Of a DNA stretch of 64,000 bases, positions 22,261-33,413 are shown piece after piece. Under the pieces are notes generated by a model. It saw only the letters and a list, made by a program, of their open reading frames with translations. It ran no database searches and was not told the DNA's origin. The translations under genes and the position numbers were made by a program. Position 1 is the first letter of the stretch, and every line of letters begins with the position of its first letter. Source of the DNA: Ananas comosus (lineage: Eukaryota > Streptophyta > Magnoliopsida > Poales > Bromeliaceae); NCBI RefSeq assembly GCF_001540865.1, contig NC_033624.1, forward strand, positions 1,281,393 to 1,345,392, given 5' to 3'.

Positions 22261-23427
22261 TACGTATTCGCTAAAGTAGACCCCAGAGTGTACCCAAAAC
22301 CCACTACCCAATTAATTAGTATTTTATTTAGGAAAATGTTACATATGCACTCCTATAAATGTGTAAATCTTAGACCCTTTATATACTAGAGTTTAGAAAA
22401 TTAATTTGAATTCTTAATTTTAGAAGAAATTAATAAAATTAGCGGATACTGGATACAAAGAGTGTAAAATTTATACGTAAATATTAGGTATAAAGATAGT
22501 GTTTCTCTTTCGAAGAAAGAATGTAGTGAGGGCAGTACCTAACATGTAAATGTCTATCTATCATTTATGTGGATCTAATGCATACAAATAATCACTATGA
22601 GAACAATTGATGAAATAATCTTATACTAGAAACTGTCCTCACCAAATTTTTATGTTACAACTTGAGTTCAAATTGCAATAAGCGTCTCTCGTTACATTGT
22701 GATCTACACACACCTCGAGAGAAAAATATCCAACTAACTTGTGACTGATAAATTAGTATACCTTCGAACTTACACAGTTCGTTTTGGTTATTTTTGGTCC
22801 CTTTGATGGACTTAGCATTTTGCATATCCTGGCGCAAATTTTTATTCGTTATTTGAATCCAACCATCCTGATCGAAGGAAATATAATTATAGTTGCCCAC
22901 AAATAACAGAAGTGCAGGTAGGAAGTTACAGTTTGGGGTACATTCTATCTTCAGCTTAGCAGAGGTAAAAATTCGGATAAGGAACGTGCACGGAAGTAAA
23001 AGACGACGCTGGACGTTCCTTTCTGCCGCCAAAAGAGTCCAAGACGGACCTAATTTTTAGGTACTAGAAAATCCACCGCGTGAGCTTTTAAAACAACGCA
23101 AACTCATGAAAAGAAGTTCATAAATTTTAGGTACCATAACTTAACTTACGGTATCGTATAATGTCCACACATTATAGCAACCATCAAGAAGTTCCAATGC
23201 TAACAACACTAGATAAAAGTGCCGTCGTTCAAAGCAGCTTCCGACGTAAAGCATTTCGTAAACTTCAGCTATAGCCTATAGATGCTAGTTCTTGCAGCCT
23301 GCATGAATATAATAAATATTGAGTGAGAGCATAATTTTTATTTTCGGCTGTTCACCAACAGTTAAACAATGATTTACCTACAAAATCTCTTCAAAATGTC
23401 ATTCCAACGGTCCTAATGTGCTCATAG
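22261..23427. other. Intergenic between the E2 and MCTS1 genes
   Basis: AT-rich. It must contain the 3' UTR of the minus-strand MCTS1 gene near its right end. No coding evidence; the open frames here lack any recognisable motif. Confidence 0.4.
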
Positions 23428-26400
23428 TTATTCGAGCCGCTCCATCTACAGCGGAAAGATAATGAGTTACCACACAAAAATAGCAAGAAAATTGTAATTG
23501 AAGGTTTCCATATAGTTATACTCGTAATATGAAGGGGGCAGTTATATGCGATCATCATTTTGCTGTTCACGAAGAGTTGTAATGCACAGATTAGATCCAC
23601 CAAAGTGCTTCCAAAAAAGCTGGCACAAGGCATTTATAGTCGTTTGACAATTACCTCTCCCTAATCTTGTTGTGCAAAATACTGTAGTTTTTTTTTTTTT
23701 TCTTCGAGAAAGTAATTGTCTCTTTCATGTATAATGTAATTAAAATTTGATAATTTTTGTATGTTTCTTTCATTGTGTGCCATGATGCAGTACGAATAGA
23801 TTAAGATGTGTAAGAACTGTCCTATCTTACTACCATCTGAAAGACATCGAAACCTAGAATGTCACATCAATTTTCTGTCAGCAAACAGAATGAGCACAAT
23901 GATGAATCAAGATGAGATATTGCATCAAGAAGAGATAAAGGATAGAAGCTACATACCTTCCACAGGCCATCATTTAGATAGTGCATGTTATCTACCCCAA
24001 TTCCCTTATTAACGGTTCTACTGCAACATTTTAAAAGATGCATCGATCAAAGGCAAAGCACTTGAAATTGAAGAGAGCAGAATATGAAGTGCAAAGAGTA
24101 AAATTTCTTTTGACTTTTGAGCCAACAAATTAACAGCAATTTCTTGCACGAAAGAAATAACAATTCAACAGAGGAGCATCAATCACATATAGTTTCCAGC
24201 ATAACTGTACCCTGATAACTAGTAATAAGTAAGCATGGAATGTGTAAAAATCATGGATTCATGTACTAATAAGAGATGTACTGCAGTAATTGAATCTGAA
24301 CAACTCAGAACTTTATGATAGCAACTACATGAAAGTGAAGATCAACAGACTCTACCAAAATACTGTAGTGTAAGCTATTTTTCAGGTCTGTTAAATACGA
24401 TGGCAAAAATGTACTTTTGGACCAAAAAATGTTGGTAGGGGTTACCATCAAAACTATAGGCACATTATATGTATCAATATAGTTGACATTAAAAGTACGA
24501 CTCAAGACCTTATAAGCAACCCAACATGTATTGACTGAATGTTGGCATGCTTTGATTAAAAAACATTCTCTGATGAACTAACTCAAAACCCATCATAGGC
24601 ATCTTACAGTCGACTAATTCTATTCTTTTTTATATCTCTTCAAGTGAGACATTCATCCATCTCAATATTTTCATCTTAGTTGCACTCGCCAAGCACCAAT
24701 GTACTACAATGCACCAATAATGTAATTCCAATGAATTTCAGGCTTCATTATCAAAAGTGCTGACAGATTATATACAATTACAAATAAAAGTTCTAGAAGT
24801 CATCTGTAAGAAAAATAAAAAAATAAAGAACTCACATCTAAGTATAAATTACAAGCCACAACTTACATGTCTTTTGCTGGTAACTTCGTAAATCCAATTG
24901 CCAATGCATGTTCTTTTCCCTCAGCCATTATAGCCTGCAATCAAAAAAGCTTCATAAAACAACCACCATAAACATTCAGTAAACTGTGAGCTTGCATATC
25001 AATTAACAGCTAAACTGCTAAAAATATAAAAATCTTCTATACGGTTAACCATGTATCAAAGATGAGTAGCCCATCCTTGACAAGTTGTAGAGCTACTTAC
25101 ACTATTGAAATGCGTGACTGCAGATCAGTAACCTTAGTCTACTGTATCTCAAAGTTAAATACCTATACCTCAACTGGCTGTAGAGCAACTGAAGTTTCAA
25201 GCACAGTATCTCAATGGAATTACTTAAAAGATTATGACAGATGAAGCTCATCAGTGTAACTTAGATTAGGTTTTAAGACGGTGACTAACAATAGAAATAC
25301 ACAAAAAAATAACAGATTACTTATACTAGCCCATTTCTTCCATTATTTCACAAGTTCTTGTAGGCTTAACATGGAGCTGATGAGCCCAGTTTCTAGTACT
25401 CTATATAAAAGAGAACACATAAATTGAACTATACGACGCGAGAGAAAATTTACCACAGGTGTTTCTTCCAATACTTCGTCATTCAAAGCGCCACCAGGTG
25501 ATGTCAGACCAGGGCACATTATATTAGCACCAGCAAGAACAAACTTGATAGCACCCCTATCTACTTGAAATTTCTTCATTATATCTGGATCTGAAAGAAT
25601 AAGAAATTCATAAGAAACTTGAAATCATTCTAAATACCAAATCCAACAAAGGAACCCTCACAACAGACATTGGAATTATATTTCATGATACAACATAAGA
25701 GAAACTTTATAGCACGAAGAATGGCGAAGGTAAAGAAAATAATTCAAAAGCAGGAAGGCTGAGGAGATACATTACATTGATGAAGAAGCCGCAGAGTTGG
25801 CATGTAAGGACCATCACGGACATTGAAAAATAGTGGCACATTGTTCATCACTACAAGATTTAAATGATTTTGACTAGAAAGGAAAAACAAGACATTCATC
25901 AGGACTTCAAGTGCAGTTATTCAGAAAATTTCAAAGTAGCATAAGCAAATAACCTCCACGAACAGCTGAAAGACAATCGTGTATACTATACATCAACTAT
26001 CGACATGCATTTCAATGCCACCACAAAAAGGAGGGAATTGACTAACCATTTAGCAACAATTAGAGGTGATTTCTTCGGAAGTAGGTCATCTAGTAAAGGT
26101 TCAAGACCAGGATACTGCAAAACCGGTAATTTCATCACAGATAAATCACGAATTATAGATCATCATCGCTGAAGTATGCACATAGTAAACAAATGATAGG
26201 TGCTCTTCAAAAGTTACAAACCTCATCAGCAATGCTTTGCCGAATTTTTCGCTGAACAGATGCCTTCACTTGATTTTGTGCAGATATATCTTCAAAAGAG
26301 AACCTCCACAAAAAAAGAAAAGAAAAGAAAATATATTTAGTCATATCAGTGGGAACAACTACGACACAAGGGCACAAACTAAACAGATCTCAGATGTTAC

Positions 26401-27192
26401 TAGCAGTTTGTGAAAGAAGTTACAGAGAGAAGGTTATGCACTAACAAAGCTCAACTTATCATTACGAAGAAGAAGCAATTGTAACCTGTCTATCTGAAAT
26501 AACAATTTCCAATTGTTTTTAATCAAATTATTGTGAAAAATTTAGTAAATTCGATCAGCCGAATAGAATAGCTCTTAAGTCAAAATAGGCAAATTACAAT
26601 TAAGCAAAATTTTCTCAGTTTCAGCAGATGACTAGCACTTTCTGAACAAACGTTGGATCCTAGGTCAAAAAAATTTTCAAGTCAAAGTATAAGACATTAA
26701 CCTCAAAACAATTGTTAGATAGCATTTTACTGCAAATGCCCAAAAAAAAATCCGATATTGACTTCTCGAGTTTCAAAGTTCTTAATGATATTTTCATACA
26801 AATCTCCGATTAGTTACTGAAAATGCCAATTTCCTGCATTTAACAACCATACAAACATGCAAATTAAATCAATTTCAAATCGATAGTCCACGTCACATCT
26901 TGTTCGAAGAAACATTGTACCAAAATACTCGAACATCAAGCATACAGATTAGATGCTCCTACTTTCAAGCTTCGAGCAATCAAATACTCAAAAAGGAAGT
27001 GTTTTTTTTTAAATAGAGTTTCGCAGTATCCGCCCTCCAAATTGGCCATTTCGAAATCACAGAATTAACCAGAATCCTACAGATTTAACCTAAAAACAAA
27101 AGAGTAGAAAACAATGCAACCCTAAGGTAACGCAACTAAGCTCAATTTAAGATCCATCGCAAGGGAGTGCGAGAAGTAGATCGATGTCGACG

Positions 27193-27236
<44 letters not shown>

Positions 27237-27250
27237 CACTTCTTGAACAT
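23428..27250 (-). CDS. MCTS1: MCTS1/MCT-1-type translation factor with PUA domain
   Basis: Homologue of MCT-1 (Tma20), which with a DENR partner helps recycle 40S subunits and reinitiate translation. Minus-strand exons are 27240-27250, 26222-26303, 26047-26114, 25776-25873, 25454-25590, 24867-24934, 23957-24020 and 23428-23445. They join to exactly 181 residues, the family length. The sequence begins [20 protein letters not shown] and contains [37 protein letters not shown], the C-terminal PUA region (about 92-171) with [12 protein letters not shown], and ends LNDGLWKMERLE. The first and last exons hold only 11 and 18 coding bases, so they are easily missed. All introns are GT-AG. A (GA)n tract lies just inside intron 1 and another in the 5' leader. 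Confidence 0.96.
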
Positions 27251-27253
27251 GGC

Positions 27254-27289
<36 letters not shown>
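27193..27289. repeat. Two (GA)n microsatellites flanking MCTS1 exon 1
   Basis: About 20 GA units at 27195-27234, immediately after the donor site of intron 1, and about 16 at 27257-27289 in the 5' leader. On the coding strand both read as CT. The 11-base coding exon 1 sits between them. Confidence 0.75.
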
Positions 27290-27291
<2 letters not shown>

Positions 27292-27560
27292 GGGAGATCG
27301 AGAGCGGGGCGAATCAAAGCGAGAGGAAGAAGAAGGAGAAGAGCGACGCGAAAATAGAAGAGAAAGATGCCGATCCGATCCGATCCGATCCGACCCGAGT
27401 CGGGAACTCGCAAATGGTACGGATCGCGTGAGACGAGGCGGTATCTGTTGGGCAACAATGGTCCGATCCGTTATCGGCTTGGCCGTGACGTGTCACCTGT
27501 TGGGCCAATAATGGGCTGGTCATCATGGGCTGGGCCATGGCGTAGCAGGTTCGTCATGAC

Positions 27561-27855
27561 TAGGGATGCAAACCACCCTCGCCCCGTTTTCTTGGTGGGC
27601 GTGAGCGGGTTCATGACGAGGTGATTCTTTTTTATATTTTTTTTCTCCCACTTATCACTTCATTCGGGAGCAGGACATAACAGTAGTGAATTTTGGCACA
27701 TCGGTATGGATCAACCACCTCCCTCTTTATTTTCTTAGCGGATCAGAATAATTTCGGAATCAATTACTTTTTTTTCTTATTTTTATGCCCTACTTAGACA
27801 ATTTTGAACGGATGAATGCAGAAGCTCCACCAATTTAGATCCATTTGCATCCCTA
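27561..27855. mobile_element. hAT-like MITE
   Basis: About 295 bp, bounded by the inverted ends TAGGGATGCAAA (27561-27572) and TTTGCATCCCTA (27844-27855). The end resembles the Ac/hAT family terminal motif (T/C)AGGGATGAAA. No clean 8-bp target duplication is visible (GTCATGAC against ATCGGCAC), so superfamily assignment rests on the termini. There is no coding capacity. Confidence 0.55.
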
Positions 27856-28471
27856 ATCGGCACGTGATGCATTATCTGTTGAGCTCGTATTGGGCACAAA
27901 AATGCGTACACAGGGCCACTTCGGCTCTACACCTGTAGATATGGCCGGTCTCCCTACTTTTTAATAAAATAAAAAACCGTTGGAAAAGGCCCTAACAAGT
28001 TAGGCACGAGCAAAAAGTTCAAACAGAAGTTCAAAAGGTTTTTCAATTCCTAATTTAGTGGGAAGTTAGGTATCTCCTGCAAGACTTTTTCTCGTCCACA
28101 TATTCTAGTTCAGAGGCATAGTCGATTTCGACCATTCCAGTAAGAATAAAAAGGTGGCAAGCACTTGCTGTTCGCGCACGCGCTCGCAAACAAACACTTT
28201 CTATGCTGCAATATTTAATTGATTCCAAATTATACACGCTTGCTATCAAAAGTCTCTAATAAAATCTGAACAGATTGGTACAAAAATCTACGGGCACCAA
28301 TAATACTACAAACAACACAGTCACAACAACAGAAGAACTAAAGAGCATCAATCAGAGAACTCTGCTTCGCAACATAGCCATTTTCTTCGGATTCTTTTGT
28401 GTTCCAGCGCAAGTTACGTACTGGGAGAATAAGATATGTAGGTGAAGCATAGAAGCTGCAAATGGACCTGT
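27856..28471. other. Intergenic and 3' flank of the dynein light chain gene
   Basis: No gene was seen. The right 150 bases are the presumed 3' UTR of the dynein light chain gene. Confidence 0.4.
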
Positions 28472-29275
28472 TCACCCAGATTTGAATAATAAGCCCGCCT
28501 TTGACTCTATGTAGAAGTAAATGAAGTGGTTGGTCTCATGAGTCACAAATGAACCTGTTTCGCAAGAATAAATAAAAGCAGACAAAATGTTAGTTCGCCT
28601 AACGCTACAAGAGATCATACACTATTCAATAAAGTATAAGCGCGCACATTTAGCCATCATATATTGTTGTTGTTATCAAGCTGATTGTTTTAATATATAT
28701 AACTAGTTCATGATTTTTGGCCTGGATTACTACACCGACTAGCGTCACTCACACAGGCATTTTGCAACATGGCAAAATAAGAAATCTGGTGTTTCTGTAA
28801 CAAAATGCTGAAATAAGTTTAAAAAAGAAAGAAATCTATTATTGGGTACTTACTTTATCGCATGTCTAAGAGATAAACTAACTAAACAAAGTAAACCAGA
28901 ATAAAAGAGGAAATCGATAGATGCCGGTACCGAAGTTCCCGCCCACAATGCAGTGCCATGTCGGGCCGTGGTTCCGGTCGAACTCCTTCTTGATGTACTC
29001 CGCAACGTCCTTCTCCATCGCATGTCCATCGAACGCCTTTTATATATATTCATCACAGGCAATTTAACCACGGTATGTATAAGCTTACATTTCTCGATGT
29101 ATGTGAGCCAAAAAATATTAGCAGAGGGTCGTACAGCACGGGCGCAGCAGAAAACCTCCTCGCGCATCTCCTCCGCCATGTCGGCGCTCTTCAACGTGAT
29201 CTTCGCCGCTGGTTTCTTCCGGTTGTTGTCGGAGACTCTCAATCGCGCCACCGATGCTGCCGCCCCCTCCGCCAT
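28472..29275 (-). CDS. Dynein light chain (DYNLL/LC8-type)
   Basis: Small LC8-family hub protein. Land plants such as monocots lack cytoplasmic dynein motors, so it probably acts as a dimerising hub for other partners. Minus-strand exons are 29135-29275, 28931-29036 and 28472-28554, all GT-AG, giving 109 residues. A basic N-terminal extension ([18 protein letters not shown]…) precedes the LC8 domain: [42 protein letters not shown] and [16 protein letters not shown], ending LLFKSG. The usual GRNFGS is GGNFGS here. The reading frame extends upstream only through a TTG, so the ATG at 29275 is the start. The donor of intron 1 (GCT|GTACGA) was chosen because it alone keeps phase with [10 protein letters not shown]. 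Confidence 0.93.
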
Positions 29276-29622
29276 CCCCGCGCCTCTTCCGATCTCCTTC
29301 CCCAATCCCGAGGTCTCTGTCAATCTTTCTTTGTATTGTTACCTCAATCTCTGCTATATAACGAACTATCTTTTCGTAGTACGCGTTTAAATTTCGAATT
29401 TCTAGGAAGAGAGAGTGAGAGAGGCAGACAGCGTGCTGAATTTGGAGCTCGGATTCCCCGGGGCCTTCACATGGGCAGTCTGCCCCCTTTCTGTCAAGTC
29501 AAAACTGCTGCCTGGAAGTTACTGCTAAAGAAGACTGCCGCCAGACAACCACTAGTTGCCCTACTGTTCATCGTCCAAATAGCTGTCTAATTAAAAATAG
29601 ATTAAAAAAAAACATAAAATTT
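29276..29622. other. Upstream region of the dynein light chain gene
   Basis: Promoter region of the minus-strand gene. A GA-rich patch lies at about 29407-29425. No TATA box was assigned. Confidence 0.35.
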
Positions 29623-29944
29623 TTTGAATTACAAATTATTTTAATTTAGTTATCTAATCTTTTAAAATTTTTATTTTACTTTCTAATCTTTCAATTGGTT
29701 TAATTTAAAACAATTAATAATATTTTGACTTGAAAATTTAAGTTAATTATTTCTTTTAATAAACTTATAATTACGAGAATTGCATGAAATATACTAATTA
29801 AATATATATAGATAAATGACGCATTCAAATTTTAAAATTAAAATATCGTTGACTGAGTCAAATAAAATAAATTGAGATATTAGATAATATAATTAAAATT
29901 TTAAAAAAATTAGATAGCTAAATCAAAATAATCTATAATTCAAG
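29623..29944. mobile_element. Foldback MITE
   Basis: About 320 bp with inverted ends of about 50 bp. The left reads GAATTACAAATTATTTTAAT then TTATCTAATC. The right, on the other strand, reads GAATTATAGATTATTTTGAT then CTATCTAAT. The core is AT-rich and non-coding. No target duplication could be fixed. Confidence 0.5.
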
Positions 29945-30029
29945 TACGATTTTTACTTCAGAAATTTAGGACTTCTTTCACCTGGCAGTGTGGCCTCCTG
30001 CTGCAATTTTCTAAAAAATGTGTAATTAT

Positions 30030-30280
30030 GCAATTGTGCGTGGGGTTGTATGTGCAACCACATGGACAAAAATTTTGTGGGCACCGTCCCCAAACGCCAC
30101 GTGGCCGATCCGACGGATGCCCTTCCCTTTGCTTTCTCTTTCTTTCTAAAAATACGGGTTTTTTTTTTGTTTTTTTCTTTCCATCGATGGCCGTCGGATG
30201 GGTGACATGACGCCCATCCGCATAGTCCCATAAAATTTTTGTCCCAACCACACGTGCCAAACGGACCACTGCACTTGAGT
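30030..30280. mobile_element. Short foldback element
   Basis: The left arm CAACCACATGGACAAAAATT (from about 30055) and the right arm (from about 30230, on the other strand GTGGTTGGGACAAAAATTTT) pair. Inner words GATCCGACGGATG and GCCGTCGGATGG also pair. This gives a roughly 220-bp imperfect hairpin without coding capacity. Confidence 0.45.
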
Positions 30281-31033
30281 CATTGTGTGCCACAAAAGTC
30301 GCAAAAAATATGACAGTCAAACACCTACTCAATTATTCAAATCAAAATTGAGTTTAAATGTGGGGTTTAATTTCACAACGTTTTACGAGGAGATGATTTA
30401 TAGGGTCTAGGGGTTATTATTTGTTATTTTTTAAAATATTATTTTTATAAGACTTAACTCACAAATATCAGTATCACATGCTACATGAATCTATCAAGTA
30501 AAAAACATTGTAACAAGCCCCTCCTGGAGGGAAAAGTCTAGAATGTATCACTTTTTATTATTGATATGATATTTTCAGCATTTGAGAATATAATTGAATG
30601 CACATTTCTATAAGAAAATAACTCAGAAAAATCAATGTGCATTAGAGTTAGAAGTTATAATTATTAGAAATCTATATATGTGGATAGAACAATATTTTTA
30701 CGCTGTTAGATTCTTTTTATTTTTATTTTTATTAGGATAGAAATCTATATTGCATTAGGATAGAACAATATTTTATTTCTACGCTGTTAGATTCTTTTTT
30801 AAAATATATATTATGGAAGTAGCGAGCTTATTCTAAAATATGTGACTTTTATATATGTGGATTCTGAAATAAAGAAAATCAAATTTATCATATTATTTTT
30901 TGATGTCAAGGTATCAAATATCAAATATTACATAGGGTGCATGATGCATTACGCAGATAATTACAGATAACGTTATAGCGCAGAAACTTGGGATCATATA
31001 TAGCTTCTATGATGAGTCGGTTTTCTGCATCAC
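30281..31033. other. AT-rich intergenic stretch with an imperfect direct duplication
   Basis: Two near-copies of a ~55-base block (GAAATCTATAT…AGAACAATATTT…ACGCTGTTAGATTCTTTT) lie at about 30670-30720 and 30740-30798. No gene was seen. Confidence 0.4.
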
Positions 31034-31052
31034 CCTATGCATGCATGATATT

Positions 31053-31431
31053 TTTTTGAGAATTGGTAGCACGCTACCTGTTTTATTCATTGAATGGATA
31101 AATTTGGCTACAGAGGTGAGGCAGCCAGGGCCTCAAGAAAAACAACAGAACAGAGGAAAAAAAAAAAAAAAGTCAATCATAGCGCAGATCTTTCCACGAA
31201 AAAAGTAGCATCTTGAGCCTTTGAACAGCTATAACCGGGTCAGGCAGAAGATTACGAAAGATAAAATTGTTTCTAGCCTTCCAAATCGTCCACCAGCAAG
31301 CGACCAATTTGGAAAGCCTATAGCGCTCCTAATCCGCATTCCAGGCCCATCTTTCCACCTATCCCAAACTACAAGTACATCATCCCCCAGCTCCTCTGTC
31401 TGGACGTCCTCAAAACCCATCACCATGAAAG
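31053..31431 (-). mobile_element. 5'-truncated LINE, 3' end only
   Basis: On the minus strand the segment encodes the C-terminal end of an L1-type reverse-transcriptase polyprotein (VVWDRWKDGPGMRIRSAIGF, then in a shifted frame residues equivalent to ACWWTIWESRN in the copy at 54 kb). It ends in the family tail AATGAATAAAACAGGTAGCG followed by TGCTACC and a short A-rich end. A 19-bp perfect target duplication (CCTATGCATGCATGATATT at 31034-31052 and 31432-31450) fixes both ends. The reading frame is broken. Confidence 0.85.
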
Positions 31432-31450
31432 CCTATGCATGCATGATATT

Positions 31451-33100
31451 CTCTCAAAAAATGTTGTAATTTCCAAATAGCTAATTCTCAATTATGTTGC
31501 AAATGTACAGATTATTGACTCAGGATAACGATAAGCTTTTAGGAGAATATTTTTTTTAACGTGGAACAATATGAAAAGTAATAATAAAATTTTTAGTAAA
31601 GTTTTACAAATAAAAAAATCAATAAATAGATGGAGGTATTAGAGTTGAGAACGTCGTCACCAAAACGGTGCCTTTTTATATGCAGAGTGGGAATGTTTGG
31701 TTCTAAAAGAGTATTGTACTGGAGTGACTAGAAGATGCTAGAAAATTCCCGAGTGATTACGCATCACATTACGATCGGTTTTTTTATTTGAACTTGAGTG
31801 GTCTCCTCCGCATATCTTTTAAACTTGAGGAAACGATCTCGCGTGTTAAATTCATTCCCATTTTTTTTTTTTTTTCTCCTTAGAAAACTCGACATTTACT
31901 ACTATATATAGTACTTTTGGTTTTTTCTCTTGAGTGTATGTAAATAACTTTTCTCGAATGAGTCTTTGTAATAATCCCACATGCTTCCTTGCTCTATAAT
32001 CCAATTAAACATATCACCTCTGAGTTGTTGGAATTAATTAATATTCATACTCTCTATTACCCACATGTTACTGAGTTAACTTGTTCCTCTCAACAACATA
32101 TAGCATTAGTAACTTGTTATTAAGTTTACATTTTTTTTTCTATGATAATATGATTTAATAAAGCTAATGATAATTTTAGCGCATGCATTGTCATATGTTG
32201 AAATTGCCAATAATTTCTAAGATCAAAATAACTAGGACAAAGTCGCTTAGGTCAAAAAGTGAAAGTAAAATAATAATATAAAATACTCAATTTCATAAGG
32301 CTTCACCAAACTTTATCCTTATCCATTTTTAATTTATTTATTAAAGTTGTTCAAACATTTCAATCAAAAAAAGTAGAAAGAGTAACACATGGTAGATAAA
32401 ATAGTACACATATCCCATCAAATCGAAACCAAAAAAGTTACTAAACAAAAATTAAATCGACAAATTTTGCACCGCTGTCCACTACTACGTGTCTCAATTG
32501 TATCCGCATAATGTTTGACACGTTAAAAACATGCAAAGACCAAGGAGATACATTACAAGTAAAAATGCACTGAGGCCCCTCACCTATACCCCAATTTGAA
32601 ACCAAATTCTAATATTTTATTTGAAATTTTTTATAACTCTATTGATGAATCATTAATTATCTAAGATTTATTTATTATTAAATAGTTAATATTATCAAAT
32701 TCGTAGAATGATCGATTAAAATTATTTGACTATAATTATTTTCAATTCTAAAGAGGTAAAAGCTAGGTCCTAGAAGATGTTAATTAAAAAAATAAAGTTT
32801 AGGCGTGTATTTCAGAATGTCCTATACTTGAGGGAGGTCTCTATACATTTTCATCTTTATATATATATATATATATATATAAAGTTTATATATATAAAGT
32901 GAACAATGAGAGGTCCCCACGCTTCCGTTTGTATAGTGACAAACATAAAGCGCACCGCTCTACATCAAATGAGTTAGATATATATGGATTACTCTCCTCT
33001 TTCCCACACCACATCCTCCCTACTTAATTATTATTGTTACTATTAATTCCTCTCCCTCTCCACAACTATTGTCTCCTTACTCTGTAGTTCTCTACCTCCC
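31451..33100. other. Intergenic upstream of the SWEET gene
   Basis: AT-rich, no gene. A (TA)n tract occurs at about 32862-32882. A TATATATGG at about 32979-32987 is a TATA candidate for the SWEET gene, followed by a pyrimidine-rich leader to the ATG at 33101. Confidence 0.4.
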
Positions 33101-33320
33101 ATGGCTGATCTAAGCTTCATTGTGGGAATTGTGGGTACGATATATATAATTTTATGTTCTCCTTAACTTTTTTCTTTGTACTAGCTAGTAATAGACACGT
33201 AACGTACACTTTGTGATTAATATATATTTGCTAACTTTTGCAGGTAATGTGATCTCCATATTAGTCTTTGCATCTCCAATGTAAGTTCATCGATCATCTA
33301 AATATATATATATATATANG

Positions 33321-33413
<93 letters not shown>

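Noticed and set aside
22655..23032. 125-residue minus-strand open frame
   Set aside because: No recognisable motif, no splice-consistent partner, and it lies downstream of MCTS1 in AT-rich DNA.
29276..29323. N-terminal extension of the dynein light chain starting at 29323
   Set aside because: The codon at 29323 is TTG, not ATG. The first ATG is at 29275.
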